From positions 1 to 46,649 of the forward strand of contig CALDPP010000034.1 in the NCBI GenBank assembly GCA_937911345.1: DNA of 46,649 nt, given 5' to 3'. The position numbers and the translations under genes were made by a program. Source of the DNA: an uncultured euryarchaeote (GTDB lineage: Archaea > Thermoplasmatota > Poseidoniia > Poseidoniales > Poseidoniaceae). The notes under the pieces were generated by a model. That model worked only from the letters and a program-made list of their open reading frames with translations, was not told the DNA's origin and searched no databases. Each line of letters starts with the position of its first letter. The stretch's first letter is position 1. Positions 27,425-36,452 of this stretch are shown here, piece after piece.

Positions 27425-30231
27425 GAATTATGTCAGCAGGATATCGTCAACAACCCGGTAATTCTTCCTCAAAAAGGAAGGACGGCAAGAGGGTTGCTGG
27501 CAAGCAAGTCTTTCCGCCGCCTGGTTCTGGTGGCTCTAGGCCTGTTATGGAGCCAAGAGATTTGAATTTCATTCCAGAATCAGTTGGTGGCAAAGAACCA
27601 CAACCTGCAGGGTCACACATTCATGATCGAATTAGAACAGGAACAGTTGTTGGAAAATCTCTACAATTAGTTGACTCAAATGCAAAAGTAACCGGACAGG
27701 CTTGGTATGGTGATGATGTTAGATTGCCAAACGAGACCATTGGTAAAATACTCCGGTCACCCCATCATTATGCAAAAATAAAATCAATTGACACCTCAAA
27801 AGTTGAGGCTCTGCCGGGAGTGATATCAGTCGCAACGGGGAAAGATGCACCTCATCATTTCGGAGTTCTTCCAGTGACAAAGGATGAACATGCAATGGCA
27901 GTGGAAAAAGTTAGGCACATGGGTGATTTAGTGGCATGCGTTTGTGCGGAAACTGAAGCAATTGCGATTGAGGCTTTGTCATTATTTGAGATAGAATGGG
28001 AACTTTTGGAACCAGTATTTGACCGCAAAAAAGGGCTAGAAGATGTCGATGAGCCAATACACTGGAGAGGAAAGTATCACCTATCAAAAACCAATGTTCA
28101 AAAGAGAGTGTTCCAAGAATTCGGTGACCGTTCTCTGGTTGATAATCCACATGCTTCATCTCACGGTAAGTGGAGTATGGAAGGAGTACATCATGGTTTT
28201 ACTGAACCGCATGCGGTAGTTGCACACTGGGATGCAAATGGCAGACTCCAACTGTACACCCCTCAACAAGTGCCACATTACACTCACAGAGCTCTATCAA
28301 CCGTCCTAGATGTTCCAATGCATCAAATAAACGTAGTAAGAACCTTCGTTGGAGGTGGATTTGGGGGCAAATCAGACCCATTCCCGCATGAAATGTGTGC
28401 AGCAATACTTGCTAGAAAATCGGGTAGGCCAGTGAGAATTACCTTTGACAGAGAGGAAGTTTACTGGATTAACCGTGGCAGACATCCAAGTGATATCGAA
28501 GTGAAAATGACGGCCGATGATGTTGGAAGAATTTCAGGATTTGATATTGATGCTCTAATCGATGGCGGCGGATTTGCATCATTCGGTCACGTCACTTCAT
28601 ACTACAATGGAGTACTCGCAACCGCCCCTTACGAATTAGGATCATTTCACTATACTGGTGCGAGAGTTTGGACTAACAAACCGGCTTCTGGTGCAATGCG
28701 TGGACATGGTGCAGTAAACACTAGATGCGCAGTAGAAGTTGGCCTTGATGAAATGGCAGAACAGATGAATGTCGATCCCATTGATTTGAGATTGGCAAAT
28801 TTATTGCCACCTCACAGCCGAACGATTACTGGTTTTAGGATAACTTCCAACGGAATGAGAGATGCACTTGAAAAGGTCAGAGAAGGGTCAAACTGGGACG
28901 AAAAGTTCCGTCAAATGCCGCTCGGCAAAGGAATCGGAGTAGGTTGTGGATTCTTTATCTCTGGATCTGGTCTACCTATTCATTGGGATCCTAATCGATT
29001 CCCGCATGCTACAGTGCACATCCAAGTTGATATGGATGGTGGAGTTACTGTCCACACCGGGGCTGCAGATATTGGACAAGGTTCTACTACTGCTGTTGCT
29101 CAAGTAGTCGCAGAAGTGCTCGCTCTACCGATAGAAATGATTCACGTGAGAAGCCATGAAAGTGATACTTCTCCAGTAGACTTGGGCTCATACTCCAGTA
29201 GAGTTACATTCATGAACGCAAATGCAGCAATAAGAGCTGCACTAGAGATAAGAGAGCAGATTCTAAAGGCTGCTTGGGATATTCTTGGCTATCATCCCAA
29301 CACACTAGTTTTGAATGACAGAAGAATTTACTACAAACATGACCCTTCAATTGGAGTATCATATCTAAAGGCGCTCCATAAAGCACAGGAAGACAAGGGC
29401 TCATTGATTGCAAGTGGTGCATACCGTTCACCCCCAATGGGTGGGGTTCACAAAGGTGCTGCAGCAGGACTTGCTCCTGCCTATTCTTTCTCAGCATATG
29501 TCGCCGAAGTTGATGTTGATGTAGAACTCGGCTTGGTTAAATGTACTAATGTTTGGGCTGCACATGACTGTGGCAAGGCGCTTAACCCACTTGCGGTAAA
29601 GGGCCAGATTATTGGTTCATGTCACATGGGGCTTGGTCAGGTTTTATCAGAAAAAATGGTCTACGGGAGAACAGGCCATTTACAAAATGCTAATTTATTG
29701 GAATACAAAATACCATCAGTCCACGAAATGCCTCACGTTGAGCCAATCATCATTGAATCATGTGACCCTGAAGGTCCGTTTGGGGCTAAAGAAGCAGGCG
29801 AGGGGCCTCTGCTACCAATTCTTCCTGCAGTCGTTAATGCCGTTTATGATGCAATAGGTGTTAGATATAGAGATTTACCACTTACCCCAGACATCGTATA
29901 CAAAGGGATTGAGCGAAAGCGTAAATCTATGAAATTAGATGATTGTCTAGAACTACCAAGCCCTAAATTACAACATGGGCCCATGCAAGCAGAGTTAGTT
30001 GCTAGAGCTGCTGAGCACAAATTACGTGACAAGGCGCGTCAAAGAACTGAAGACACATCTCATTATGTCAATGGCGTACTGTTTGGATTTGACCCAAACA
30101 TGCCGCTTGAGGATCAAGTAGATGGATGGAGAATGGCTACTGAGCCAGACCCAGAACAATTAGCAGAATTAGGCTTAGCTGGCCGAGCCTGGCTCAAGAA
30201 AACTCAACGAGAGATGGGAGATGATTCATGA
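27421..30231 (+). CDS. Molybdenum hydroxylase large (Mo-pterin) subunit
   Basis: VTGQAWYGDDVRLPN, GGGFGGKSDPFPHEM, PASGAMRGHGAVNTRCAVEVGLDEMA, GAADIGQGS, GPFGAKEAGEGP (putative catalytic Glu); GTGA overlap with small subunit. Confidence 0.92.
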   Translation: MRIMSAGYRQQPGNSSSKRKDGKRVAGKQVFPPPGSGGSRPVMEPRDLNFIPESVGGKEPQPAGSHIHDRIRTGTVVGKSLQLVDSNAKVTGQAWYGDDVRLPNETIGKILRSPHHYAKIKSIDTSKVEALPGVISVATGKDAPHHFGVLPVTKDEHAMAVEKVRHMGDLVACVCAETEAIAIEALSLFEIEWELLEPVFDRKKGLEDVDEPIHWRGKYHLSKTNVQKRVFQEFGDRSLVDNPHASSHGKWSMEGVHHGFTEPHAVVAHWDANGRLQLYTPQQVPHYTHRALSTVLDVPMHQINVVRTFVGGGFGGKSDPFPHEMCAAILARKSGRPVRITFDREEVYWINRGRHPSDIEVKMTADDVGRISGFDIDALIDGGGFASFGHVTSYYNGVLATAPYELGSFHYTGARVWTNKPASGAMRGHGAVNTRCAVEVGLDEMAEQMNVDPIDLRLANLLPPHSRTITGFRITSNGMRDALEKVREGSNWDEKFRQMPLGKGIGVGCGFFISGSGLPIHWDPNRFPHATVHIQVDMDGGVTVHTGAADIGQGSTTAVAQVVAEVLALPIEMIHVRSHESDTSPVDLGSYSSRVTFMNANAAIRAALEIREQILKAAWDILGYHPNTLVLNDRRIYYKHDPSIGVSYLKALHKAQEDKGSLIASGAYRSPPMGGVHKGAAAGLAPAYSFSAYVAEVDVDVELGLVKCTNVWAAHDCGKALNPLAVKGQIIGSCHMGLGQVLSEKMVYGRTGHLQNANLLEYKIPSVHEMPHVEPIIIESCDPEGPFGAKEAGEGPLLPILPAVVNAVYDAIGVRYRDLPLTPDIVYKGIERKRKSMKLDDCLELPSPKLQHGPMQAELVARAAEHKLRDKARQRTEDTSHYVNGVLFGFDPNMPLEDQVDGWRMATEPDPEQLAELGLAGRAWLKKTQREMGDDS

Positions 30232-31205
30232 TGCTAATGCCACCATTTACTCTTCATCATCCAGGTAGCATTGAACAGGCAGTATCGATTGCGTCCGATT
30301 TAATGTCTAAAGGAGAAGAATTTGACTGGGTTGCAGGTGGGACTGATGTCCTGCCAAACTACAAATGGCGTATCAATCCTAAACCCCATGTTATCTCACT
30401 AGCTAAGATTCCTGAAGCAAACCAGGTCACTCCATACGAGATTGGCTGTATGACCAAATTATCAACGCTTAAAGAAGAAAATGGTATTCACCCACTGATT
30501 GCAGAGGCAGCATCAAAAATCGCCTCTTCACTTATTAGAAAAAGTGCAACAGTTGGTGGCAACCTCTGCCTAGACACCAGGTGTTTTTGGTATAATCAAA
30601 GTGAAGATTGGCGTCGCTCGATAGATTGGTGTCATAAAGCAGATTGCGGAACTGGGGCTGATTGCCGCGTAATACCAAATCAAAACACCTTGTGTGTAGC
30701 GACCTATCAAGGCGATTTGGCACCTAATTTCATGGCACTAGGGGCTCAAGTCACCTTAATTGGGCCAGAAGGGGAGAGAACTATTGCTTTGAGTGAATTT
30801 TACCAACTCGATGGAATGAAGAAGAATGTACTTCTGCCTGGCGAATTTATGCTGAAAGTAACATTGCCAAAAGACTCCTTCGATTACACAGGTAGTTATC
30901 AAAAGTTACGCGTTCGGGAATCTTGGGATTTTCCGGAGGCAGGAGTCTCTGCGGTATGGAAGAAAGGCGACTATTCAACGTTGAGGATCGCCTCAACTGC
31001 TTTGGAATCTATTCCTAAAACCCATGAAGAGCAAGTTTCACCTCTTGCTGCAGCATGGCAAAAAGGGACAAGTTTGAGCGAGTTATCCGATGCGGTGAGA
31101 AAGTCGGTTAAACCAGTAAACAATACTGCTCTTCCACCAAACTATCGTAAGTCAGTAGTTAGGATTTTGACCAAGAGAGCACTAAAAAACATCGGATGTG
31201 AGTAA
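30228..31205 (+). CDS. Molybdenum hydroxylase FAD-binding medium subunit with HcrB-like Cys-rich insertion
   Basis: WVAGGTDVLPN, SATVGGNLCLDTRCFWYNQSEDWRRSIDWCHKADCGTGADCRVIPNQNTLCVATYQGDLAPNFMALGAQ; ATGA overlap. Confidence 0.9.
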   Translation: MMLMPPFTLHHPGSIEQAVSIASDLMSKGEEFDWVAGGTDVLPNYKWRINPKPHVISLAKIPEANQVTPYEIGCMTKLSTLKEENGIHPLIAEAASKIASSLIRKSATVGGNLCLDTRCFWYNQSEDWRRSIDWCHKADCGTGADCRVIPNQNTLCVATYQGDLAPNFMALGAQVTLIGPEGERTIALSEFYQLDGMKKNVLLPGEFMLKVTLPKDSFDYTGSYQKLRVRESWDFPEAGVSAVWKKGDYSTLRIASTALESIPKTHEEQVSPLAAAWQKGTSLSELSDAVRKSVKPVNNTALPPNYRKSVVRILTKRALKNIGCE

Positions 31206-32162
31206 TTGAAATTACTGAACCAAGCCTTAGTATCGTTATTATTTGCCCTAGCGCTACTTTTTACTACAGTTCCACAAATAAGTGCCCAAGACCAAGTTGA
31301 ACTGCCTTCATGGGAGATTGGCTGGGAGACTGACATGGATGGAGTCTATGAACTCGAACTATCAGGAGAGGATGATATTCTAGATTCAATAGAATTCTTT
31401 GTCACAAACGACAGAATGAATGAACTTAATCTAGAAATCTCAGTCGAATGGTCTGATTCATCAGTTCCGATTGAATTGGAATATGATGAATCAGTTACTG
31501 TATCAGCGTCAGATAACCAAACCTTTACAATAGAAATTTCTGACATAACAGGGTACTCTTTCGAACGTTCACCAACCGATGCTATGACTCTTACCTTAAC
31601 CGCTGAAGAGGTAATGTTCGATCAGCCAACATCCTCACAAGAAATCGATGCTGAACTATCAGTTCCATCGGTGTTCGATTTGAAATTAGACTCCATGTCA
31701 AAAGGTGAGACATTATACTCCGGGTCTTCAGTAGAATACCAGCTTACAGTGACTAACGATGGTAATACAAAAGATGTAATTAAGATGCCAGATGCATCGA
31801 TAAAATCCTGTCCTAGTTTATCGGTCGAAGGTTTAGATGCATTGAAGGACGTGGAAATAGACAATTCTACAACAACAGACTTTGTCATTAGGGTTGCTGC
31901 TGCTGAATCACAACCAGAGAGATCATGCGAAGTTACTGTATCAATAAAGTCAGCAGGCAATGGCAAGATTGTCACTACAGTTTTTGATATAATGGTAACT
32001 TCTAACGCAGCAGACGATGACGAAAGTAGTAATGAAAATAACGACGATTCAACTTCACAAGAAGATAACGAGTTAGTTGAGAGTAATACTTTGGATTTCT
32101 TGGGGATATATGAGGTATTATTTATCCTAACTATGGCAATGGCTTTTCGCCATAGAAAGTAA
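31206..32162 (+). CDS. Secreted surface protein with Ig/CARDB-like region and C-terminal TM anchor
   Basis: TTG start; signal peptide LLNQALVSLLFALALLFTTVPQISAQ; VEYQLTVTNDGNTKDVIKM; acidic D/N/S/E-rich linker then LGIYEVLFILTMAMAFRHRK. Confidence 0.65.
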   Translation: MKLLNQALVSLLFALALLFTTVPQISAQDQVELPSWEIGWETDMDGVYELELSGEDDILDSIEFFVTNDRMNELNLEISVEWSDSSVPIELEYDESVTVSASDNQTFTIEISDITGYSFERSPTDAMTLTLTAEEVMFDQPTSSQEIDAELSVPSVFDLKLDSMSKGETLYSGSSVEYQLTVTNDGNTKDVIKMPDASIKSCPSLSVEGLDALKDVEIDNSTTTDFVIRVAAAESQPERSCEVTVSIKSAGNGKIVTTVFDIMVTSNAADDDESSNENNDDSTSQEDNELVESNTLDFLGIYEVLFILTMAMAFRHRK

Positions 32163-32166
32163 TGTT

Positions 32167-32194
32167 AAAAAATAGCACACAGCGTGTTATTTTT
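32167..32194 (+). terminator. Putative hairpin terminator
   Basis: AAAAATA-GC-ACAC-agc-GTGT-TATTTTT just after stop of the 31206 gene; stem with GC bulge and T-rich 3' arm. Confidence 0.4.
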
Positions 32195-32336
32195 GCTATA
32201 GAAATGGAATTGAACATTTACATCCATGCCGTTTAAATCATTGTATTAGTTTGCTCATCAATGAGCAAGCATTATGAGTGGAAAGAATTTCGAGGGGTTA
32301 GTAGTGCGTCACGCATTACCCAAAAGGGGGAATTAT

Positions 32337-33926
32337 ATGGCTGAAGAAGAGCGCAAAAAAATCAGCCTTGAGACATGGCTCAAGGTTGGATTCGCCGTCT
32401 CTCTTCTAATTTCTGTAGTTCTAATCAGTTTGGTTAGTTTAGACAAAGAAACTGTATTCTCGCCATATGAGCAGGATGCAGATTACTATAACATCCAGCT
32501 TACAGAAATGCGGGCAAACCTTGGAGATGATGGTACTGGCTATACAGTTGCAAACACCATGTCTACCCCAATGCTGGTCAATGATTGGAAGGACCCTCAT
32601 CGAACGCTGTTAGTAATCGCAGCTCCGGAAAAACCATTCGACTCTGCTGAAGCCTCAGCAATATATGATTTTGTCACCAAGAAAGGAGGCAAGGTGATAC
32701 TCGCCTCAAATTCTACCAATGCTCAATTGGTCGCAAGTGAGTTTGGTGTGAAATATTTTGATGCACCTGTTGTTGATCCTTTCCAATTCTATGAAGTAGC
32801 GGATGAAACAGGTGAAGCATTGAACCCTGATGAAAGAAAATTGTGGGCTGCTGCGAGTGTAACCAGAGACGTCACTCAAATGGGTGATGAAAAGCACGTT
32901 CCTTGTTCGGATACAGCAATTGCCAACGCCCAAGTTGACAATTGCAGGATGCCTGTGCTGTTTCACAGAGCAACTGCAATTCAAGTGTTAGAAGATGATG
33001 TTGATGACAACCGTGAAGTTATGGTTCTCGCTCATGCATCAACCCCAGCGTTTATTGCTCGCCAAGATACCAATATTGACAACTTGAATAATCCTACTCT
33101 TGGTGAAGGAAAAACAGGTTTGATAATACGAATGGACTTCCCAGGAATAGAGGTCTTAGAAGAACAACCTAACAATAACTTTGGTGAAGTAGATGTAACA
33201 GGTTCTATTGTGTTTATCTCAGACCACTCTGTCTTAGCTAACCACCTATGGAACCAAACTATCGGAGAAGAGACTGGAAAGCAACAATGTAAATCACCAT
33301 TGTATGTCTCAAATGCACTAGGAAACTCACATGCATGTTGGGACAGCGCATTGTTTTCCAGCGATGGCGGCGAAGTAGTTTGGAACGGCAATGGTCCATA
33401 TTTCCAAGCCTTGTTCTATGATATGATGGAGTTTGATAACGAAGAGATAACCACTAAAGTAACCAGAGATCCTTCGGAATTCAACTTAGTTTTCGATGAA
33501 AGTAGACACGTTTCGAGTGCTCTATCATCTCCATTCACGGAAGCAATTGGCGCAGTAGTTCTGCTCACCAGTGATAATGTACTAAAGTGGTTAATTATCC
33601 TAAACCTGTTTGCCTTACTGGCCATTGCTATTATGGTCGTTCCGGAAAAAGAGAACTGGAGGCATGTCTTTGATCTAACCAGATTTAGAGAAAGACCAAC
33701 AAAAATAGATTCATCTCAATATCAAATGCGAGTTAGAGAAGCATTTTTGTCTAAGGTAAGACAATTTAATGATCTCACAAGAGATGAATTTGCTCGCAAA
33801 TCACCAGCGGAAATAATGTACATGGTAAAAGATCCCCGCTTAGTAGAACTGATAAGTTCTAACCGTTCCTACTCCAACGAAGAATTAAGGGAAGTGATTC
33901 CCCAAATACGTCGTTGGGGTAAATGA
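32337..33926 (+). CDS. Membrane protein with DUF4350/GldG-like N-terminal region
   Basis: Two TM segments (VGFAVSLLISVVLISLV; LKWLIILNLFALLAIAIMVV) and a LLVIAAPEKPFDSAEASAIYDFVTKKGGKVILAS region; next to MoxR/DUF58. ATG 32337 follows a GGGGG RBS-like stretch; track start is 32274. Confidence 0.65.
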   Translation: MAEEERKKISLETWLKVGFAVSLLISVVLISLVSLDKETVFSPYEQDADYYNIQLTEMRANLGDDGTGYTVANTMSTPMLVNDWKDPHRTLLVIAAPEKPFDSAEASAIYDFVTKKGGKVILASNSTNAQLVASEFGVKYFDAPVVDPFQFYEVADETGEALNPDERKLWAAASVTRDVTQMGDEKHVPCSDTAIANAQVDNCRMPVLFHRATAIQVLEDDVDDNREVMVLAHASTPAFIARQDTNIDNLNNPTLGEGKTGLIIRMDFPGIEVLEEQPNNNFGEVDVTGSIVFISDHSVLANHLWNQTIGEETGKQQCKSPLYVSNALGNSHACWDSALFSSDGGEVVWNGNGPYFQALFYDMMEFDNEEITTKVTRDPSEFNLVFDESRHVSSALSSPFTEAIGAVVLLTSDNVLKWLIILNLFALLAIAIMVVPEKENWRHVFDLTRFRERPTKIDSSQYQMRVREAFLSKVRQFNDLTRDEFARKSPAEIMYMVKDPRLVELISSNRSYSNEELREVIPQIRRWGK

Positions 33927-33944
33927 AATTAGGAGGAAAAAGAC

Positions 33945-35108
33945 ATGCAACCAGCCCCCCCACCCCAGCCTGCGCCAGCGCAGCCAGGGATGCCAGCAGC
34001 ACCTGCACCAGCAGCGCCCATGCCAGCACCACCAATGCCAGCAGCACCAGCGCCAGCGGCTCCAATGCCCGCACCAATGCCAGCAGCACCTGCACCAGCA
34101 GCCCCAGCAGCCCCGGCCGCTCCGGCCCAGCCGAAGCACCAGAGTACCCCAGAAGTTCGTGAGAGACTATCTGCAGTCGGCGCTATCGCTCAAGCGATAA
34201 GTGCTGAAGTTCAGAAAGTAATTATCGGTAAAGCACATATTATTGATAATGTACTCATCAACATTCTTTCCAATGGAAACCTTCTGTTTGAAGATTATCC
34301 AGGTTTGGCAAAGACATTGATGACCAATACTTTTGCAGATGCGCTTGGATGTGACTTTAAGCGTGTACAATTTACACCTGACTTGCTACCTGCAGATATT
34401 ACAGGTACCAACATTTACGACGCAAAGAAGGGAGAATTTACTTTCAAGCCAGGACCTTTATTCTGCAATCTACTACTTGCTGACGAGATTAACCGTGCAC
34501 CACCAAAGACACAAGCTGCATTGCTAGAGGCTATGCAAGAAAAGCAAGTGACAATAGGTACTGTTACTCACAAATTACCAGCACCATTTATCGTTATGGC
34601 TACACAAAACCCAGTAGAACAAGAAGGTACATATCCGCTTCCTGAAGCACAACTTGACCGATTTATGTTCAAGATGTCTGTAGGTTACCCAGACCGCGCT
34701 GATGAAGATGAGATTCTATCTCGTCGTATCTCTCGTGGAAAGGATGCAGTAGATGTAGATGTCATTACAGATCCTCAAAGAGTTATTGCTATGCAGCAAG
34801 CCTGTGAAGATGTCTACGTCGATCCGGCACTTAGAATGTATATGGTAGAGATTGTGGCTCGAACAAGAGAAGATCCTAGAGTACTAGTTGGTTCATCTCC
34901 TCGTGGTTCACAAGCTTTACTCAAGACTTCGAGAGCTGCTGCTGCACTAAGAGGTCGAGACTTCGTCACTCCAGATGATGTCAAGGCTGTTTCTGAATTA
35001 GCAATTGCTCACAGAATTATTCTAAAACCTGAGCATCAAATCAAAGGACTTGAAGCAGGTGAAGTAATTCAAACAATCCTAAGAGAAGTACCAGTTCCTA
35101 CTGTTTGA
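33945..35108 (+). CDS. MoxR-family AAA+ ATPase with Pro/Ala-rich N-terminal extension
   Basis: VIIGKAHIIDNVLINILSNGNLLFEDYPGLAKTLM, ADEINRAPPKTQAALLEAMQEKQVTI, MATQNPVEQEGTYPLPEAQLDRFMFK. Confidence 0.92.
   Translation: MQPAPPPQPAPAQPGMPAAPAPAAPMPAPPMPAAPAPAAPMPAPMPAAPAPAAPAAPAAPAQPKHQSTPEVRERLSAVGAIAQAISAEVQKVIIGKAHIIDNVLINILSNGNLLFEDYPGLAKTLMTNTFADALGCDFKRVQFTPDLLPADITGTNIYDAKKGEFTFKPGPLFCNLLLADEINRAPPKTQAALLEAMQEKQVTIGTVTHKLPAPFIVMATQNPVEQEGTYPLPEAQLDRFMFKMSVGYPDRADEDEILSRRISRGKDAVDVDVITDPQRVIAMQQACEDVYVDPALRMYMVEIVARTREDPRVLVGSSPRGSQALLKTSRAAAALRGRDFVTPDDVKAVSELAIAHRIILKPEHQIKGLEAGEVIQTILREVPVPTV
33990..34102. repeat. In-frame Pro/Ala-coding direct repeat
   Basis: Exact 26-bp ATGCCAGCAGCACCTGCACCAGCAGC at 33990-34015 and 34077-34102 (87 bp = 29 codons apart) within a GC-rich low-complexity tract. 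Confidence 0.8.
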
Positions 35109-35120
35109 ATCTACTGAAAG

Positions 35121-36443
35121 GTGTTAATCATGTGGAGTCGCAAATCGGCAATGTTAGGTAGTCTAGCCATAGCAATGTATTTGCTAGGCTTGACCTTACG
35201 AAATGAACAATTAGTAACTATTGCAGTTGTTATTTTCGTTTTCCTAACTTGGGCTGCCTTATTTGGTGGCCATGCTGATGTTGCCTCTTCTGGTCGAAGA
35301 GCAGACGAGTGGTCCGGTGAAGAAGGAATCGCATTAGGCAGCGTAATAGCCATGCGAAAACTGTCCAGCGCTAGATTATTCGAAGATGGTGAATTGAATG
35401 TTACATTACGTATGCAAAATAACTCACCACTGCCTAAAATACTTGAAGTTAGAGACAGGGTTCCAGAAGTTATGAGAATAAAGGAAGGGTCAAATTACAT
35501 ATTAATGGAATTGGGCCCTAGAAGAGAGACTTTCATAGAATACACAATCGAATGTCCACTGAGAGGTTTTTACAGCATCGGCCCGGTTGCAGTTAGAATC
35601 CAGGATCCATTTGGTTTGTTTCACAAGGAAAAAGAAATGCATGTCTACGACGATTTCCTTGTGTTTCCAAAGATGGAAGATCTCAAAGAAACCTTTGTCA
35701 AATCACGAGTACCTAAGATTTTCACCGGTGCAGTCAATATTAGGCAACCAGGTCCAGGTTCAGAGTTCTACTCATTGAGAGAATACTTCGAGGGTGACTC
35801 TTTTAGAGCGATAAACTGGTCTGCATATGCACGTTCTGGTAAATTGATGGTCAACGAAAGAGAGAGAGATGCAGTATCAGATATCATAATCATTGTTGAC
35901 TCAAGAGCAGTATCTGAAACAGGACCCGTATCTAGAAATGCATTGGTTTATTCAACTAGAGCAGCAGCGTCTCTTGCAAAATATTTCTTGAGTAGAAGAG
36001 ATTCAGTTGGAGTGATAGTTTATGGTGACGAAGTTGTTAGTGTAGACCGTGATACTGGTAAAAAGCAATTGTATGTGATTCTAACTAAACTAGCGGGAGC
36101 AGTTGCCCGAGGTAATATTCCATTACAAGTAGTAGTGAATCGTATTATGCCTCACATTAACAAAGGCAGTCCGATAATATTCTTGTCCAATTTAGAAGAT
36201 GATCCTACCATAGTTAGTGCCCTTAGGGACTTTAGAGCAAGGAATTTCGATGTAACAGTCCTTTCACCTTCTTCTCTAGAGTTTGAGTTTGATGCTAAGA
36301 GAATTGACCGCACAGGCTATGAGGTTCTAAAGACAGAACGGGATGTTTTGATTGGAGAATTAAGAGGTTTAGGTGTCAATATTATGGATTGGGAGCCTGA
36401 TATGCTACTATCAACTGCACTAGCAGGTGCAAGAGGATTCTGA
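35121..36443 (+). CDS. DUF58-family protein (vWA-like)
   Basis: GPRRETFIEYTIECPLRGFYSIGPVAVRIQDPFGLF and GPGSEFYSLREYFEGDSFRAINWSAYARSGKLMVNERE; start may be ATG 35130. Confidence 0.9.
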   Translation: MLIMWSRKSAMLGSLAIAMYLLGLTLRNEQLVTIAVVIFVFLTWAALFGGHADVASSGRRADEWSGEEGIALGSVIAMRKLSSARLFEDGELNVTLRMQNNSPLPKILEVRDRVPEVMRIKEGSNYILMELGPRRETFIEYTIECPLRGFYSIGPVAVRIQDPFGLFHKEKEMHVYDDFLVFPKMEDLKETFVKSRVPKIFTGAVNIRQPGPGSEFYSLREYFEGDSFRAINWSAYARSGKLMVNERERDAVSDIIIIVDSRAVSETGPVSRNALVYSTRAAASLAKYFLSRRDSVGVIVYGDEVVSVDRDTGKKQLYVILTKLAGAVARGNIPLQVVVNRIMPHINKGSPIIFLSNLEDDPTIVSALRDFRARNFDVTVLSPSSLEFEFDAKRIDRTGYEVLKTERDVLIGELRGLGVNIMDWEPDMLLSTALAGARGF

Positions 36444-36452
36444 GGTGAATAA

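Noticed and set aside
27421-30231. Aerobic CO dehydrogenase large subunit (CoxL)
   Set aside because: No AYxCSFR-type form I motif; SGAMRGHG region and the Cys-rich medium subunit favour another Mo hydroxylase branch.
33859-34139. Minus ORFs rich in Leu/Ala or Trp/Cys (33859..34095, 33885..34139)
   Set aside because: Created by the reverse complement of the Pro/Ala repeat; low complexity artefacts.
33945-34140. Possible CRISPR-like or minisatellite array
   Set aside because: Repeats are irregular, in frame, and encode Pro/Ala/Met; no regular spacers.
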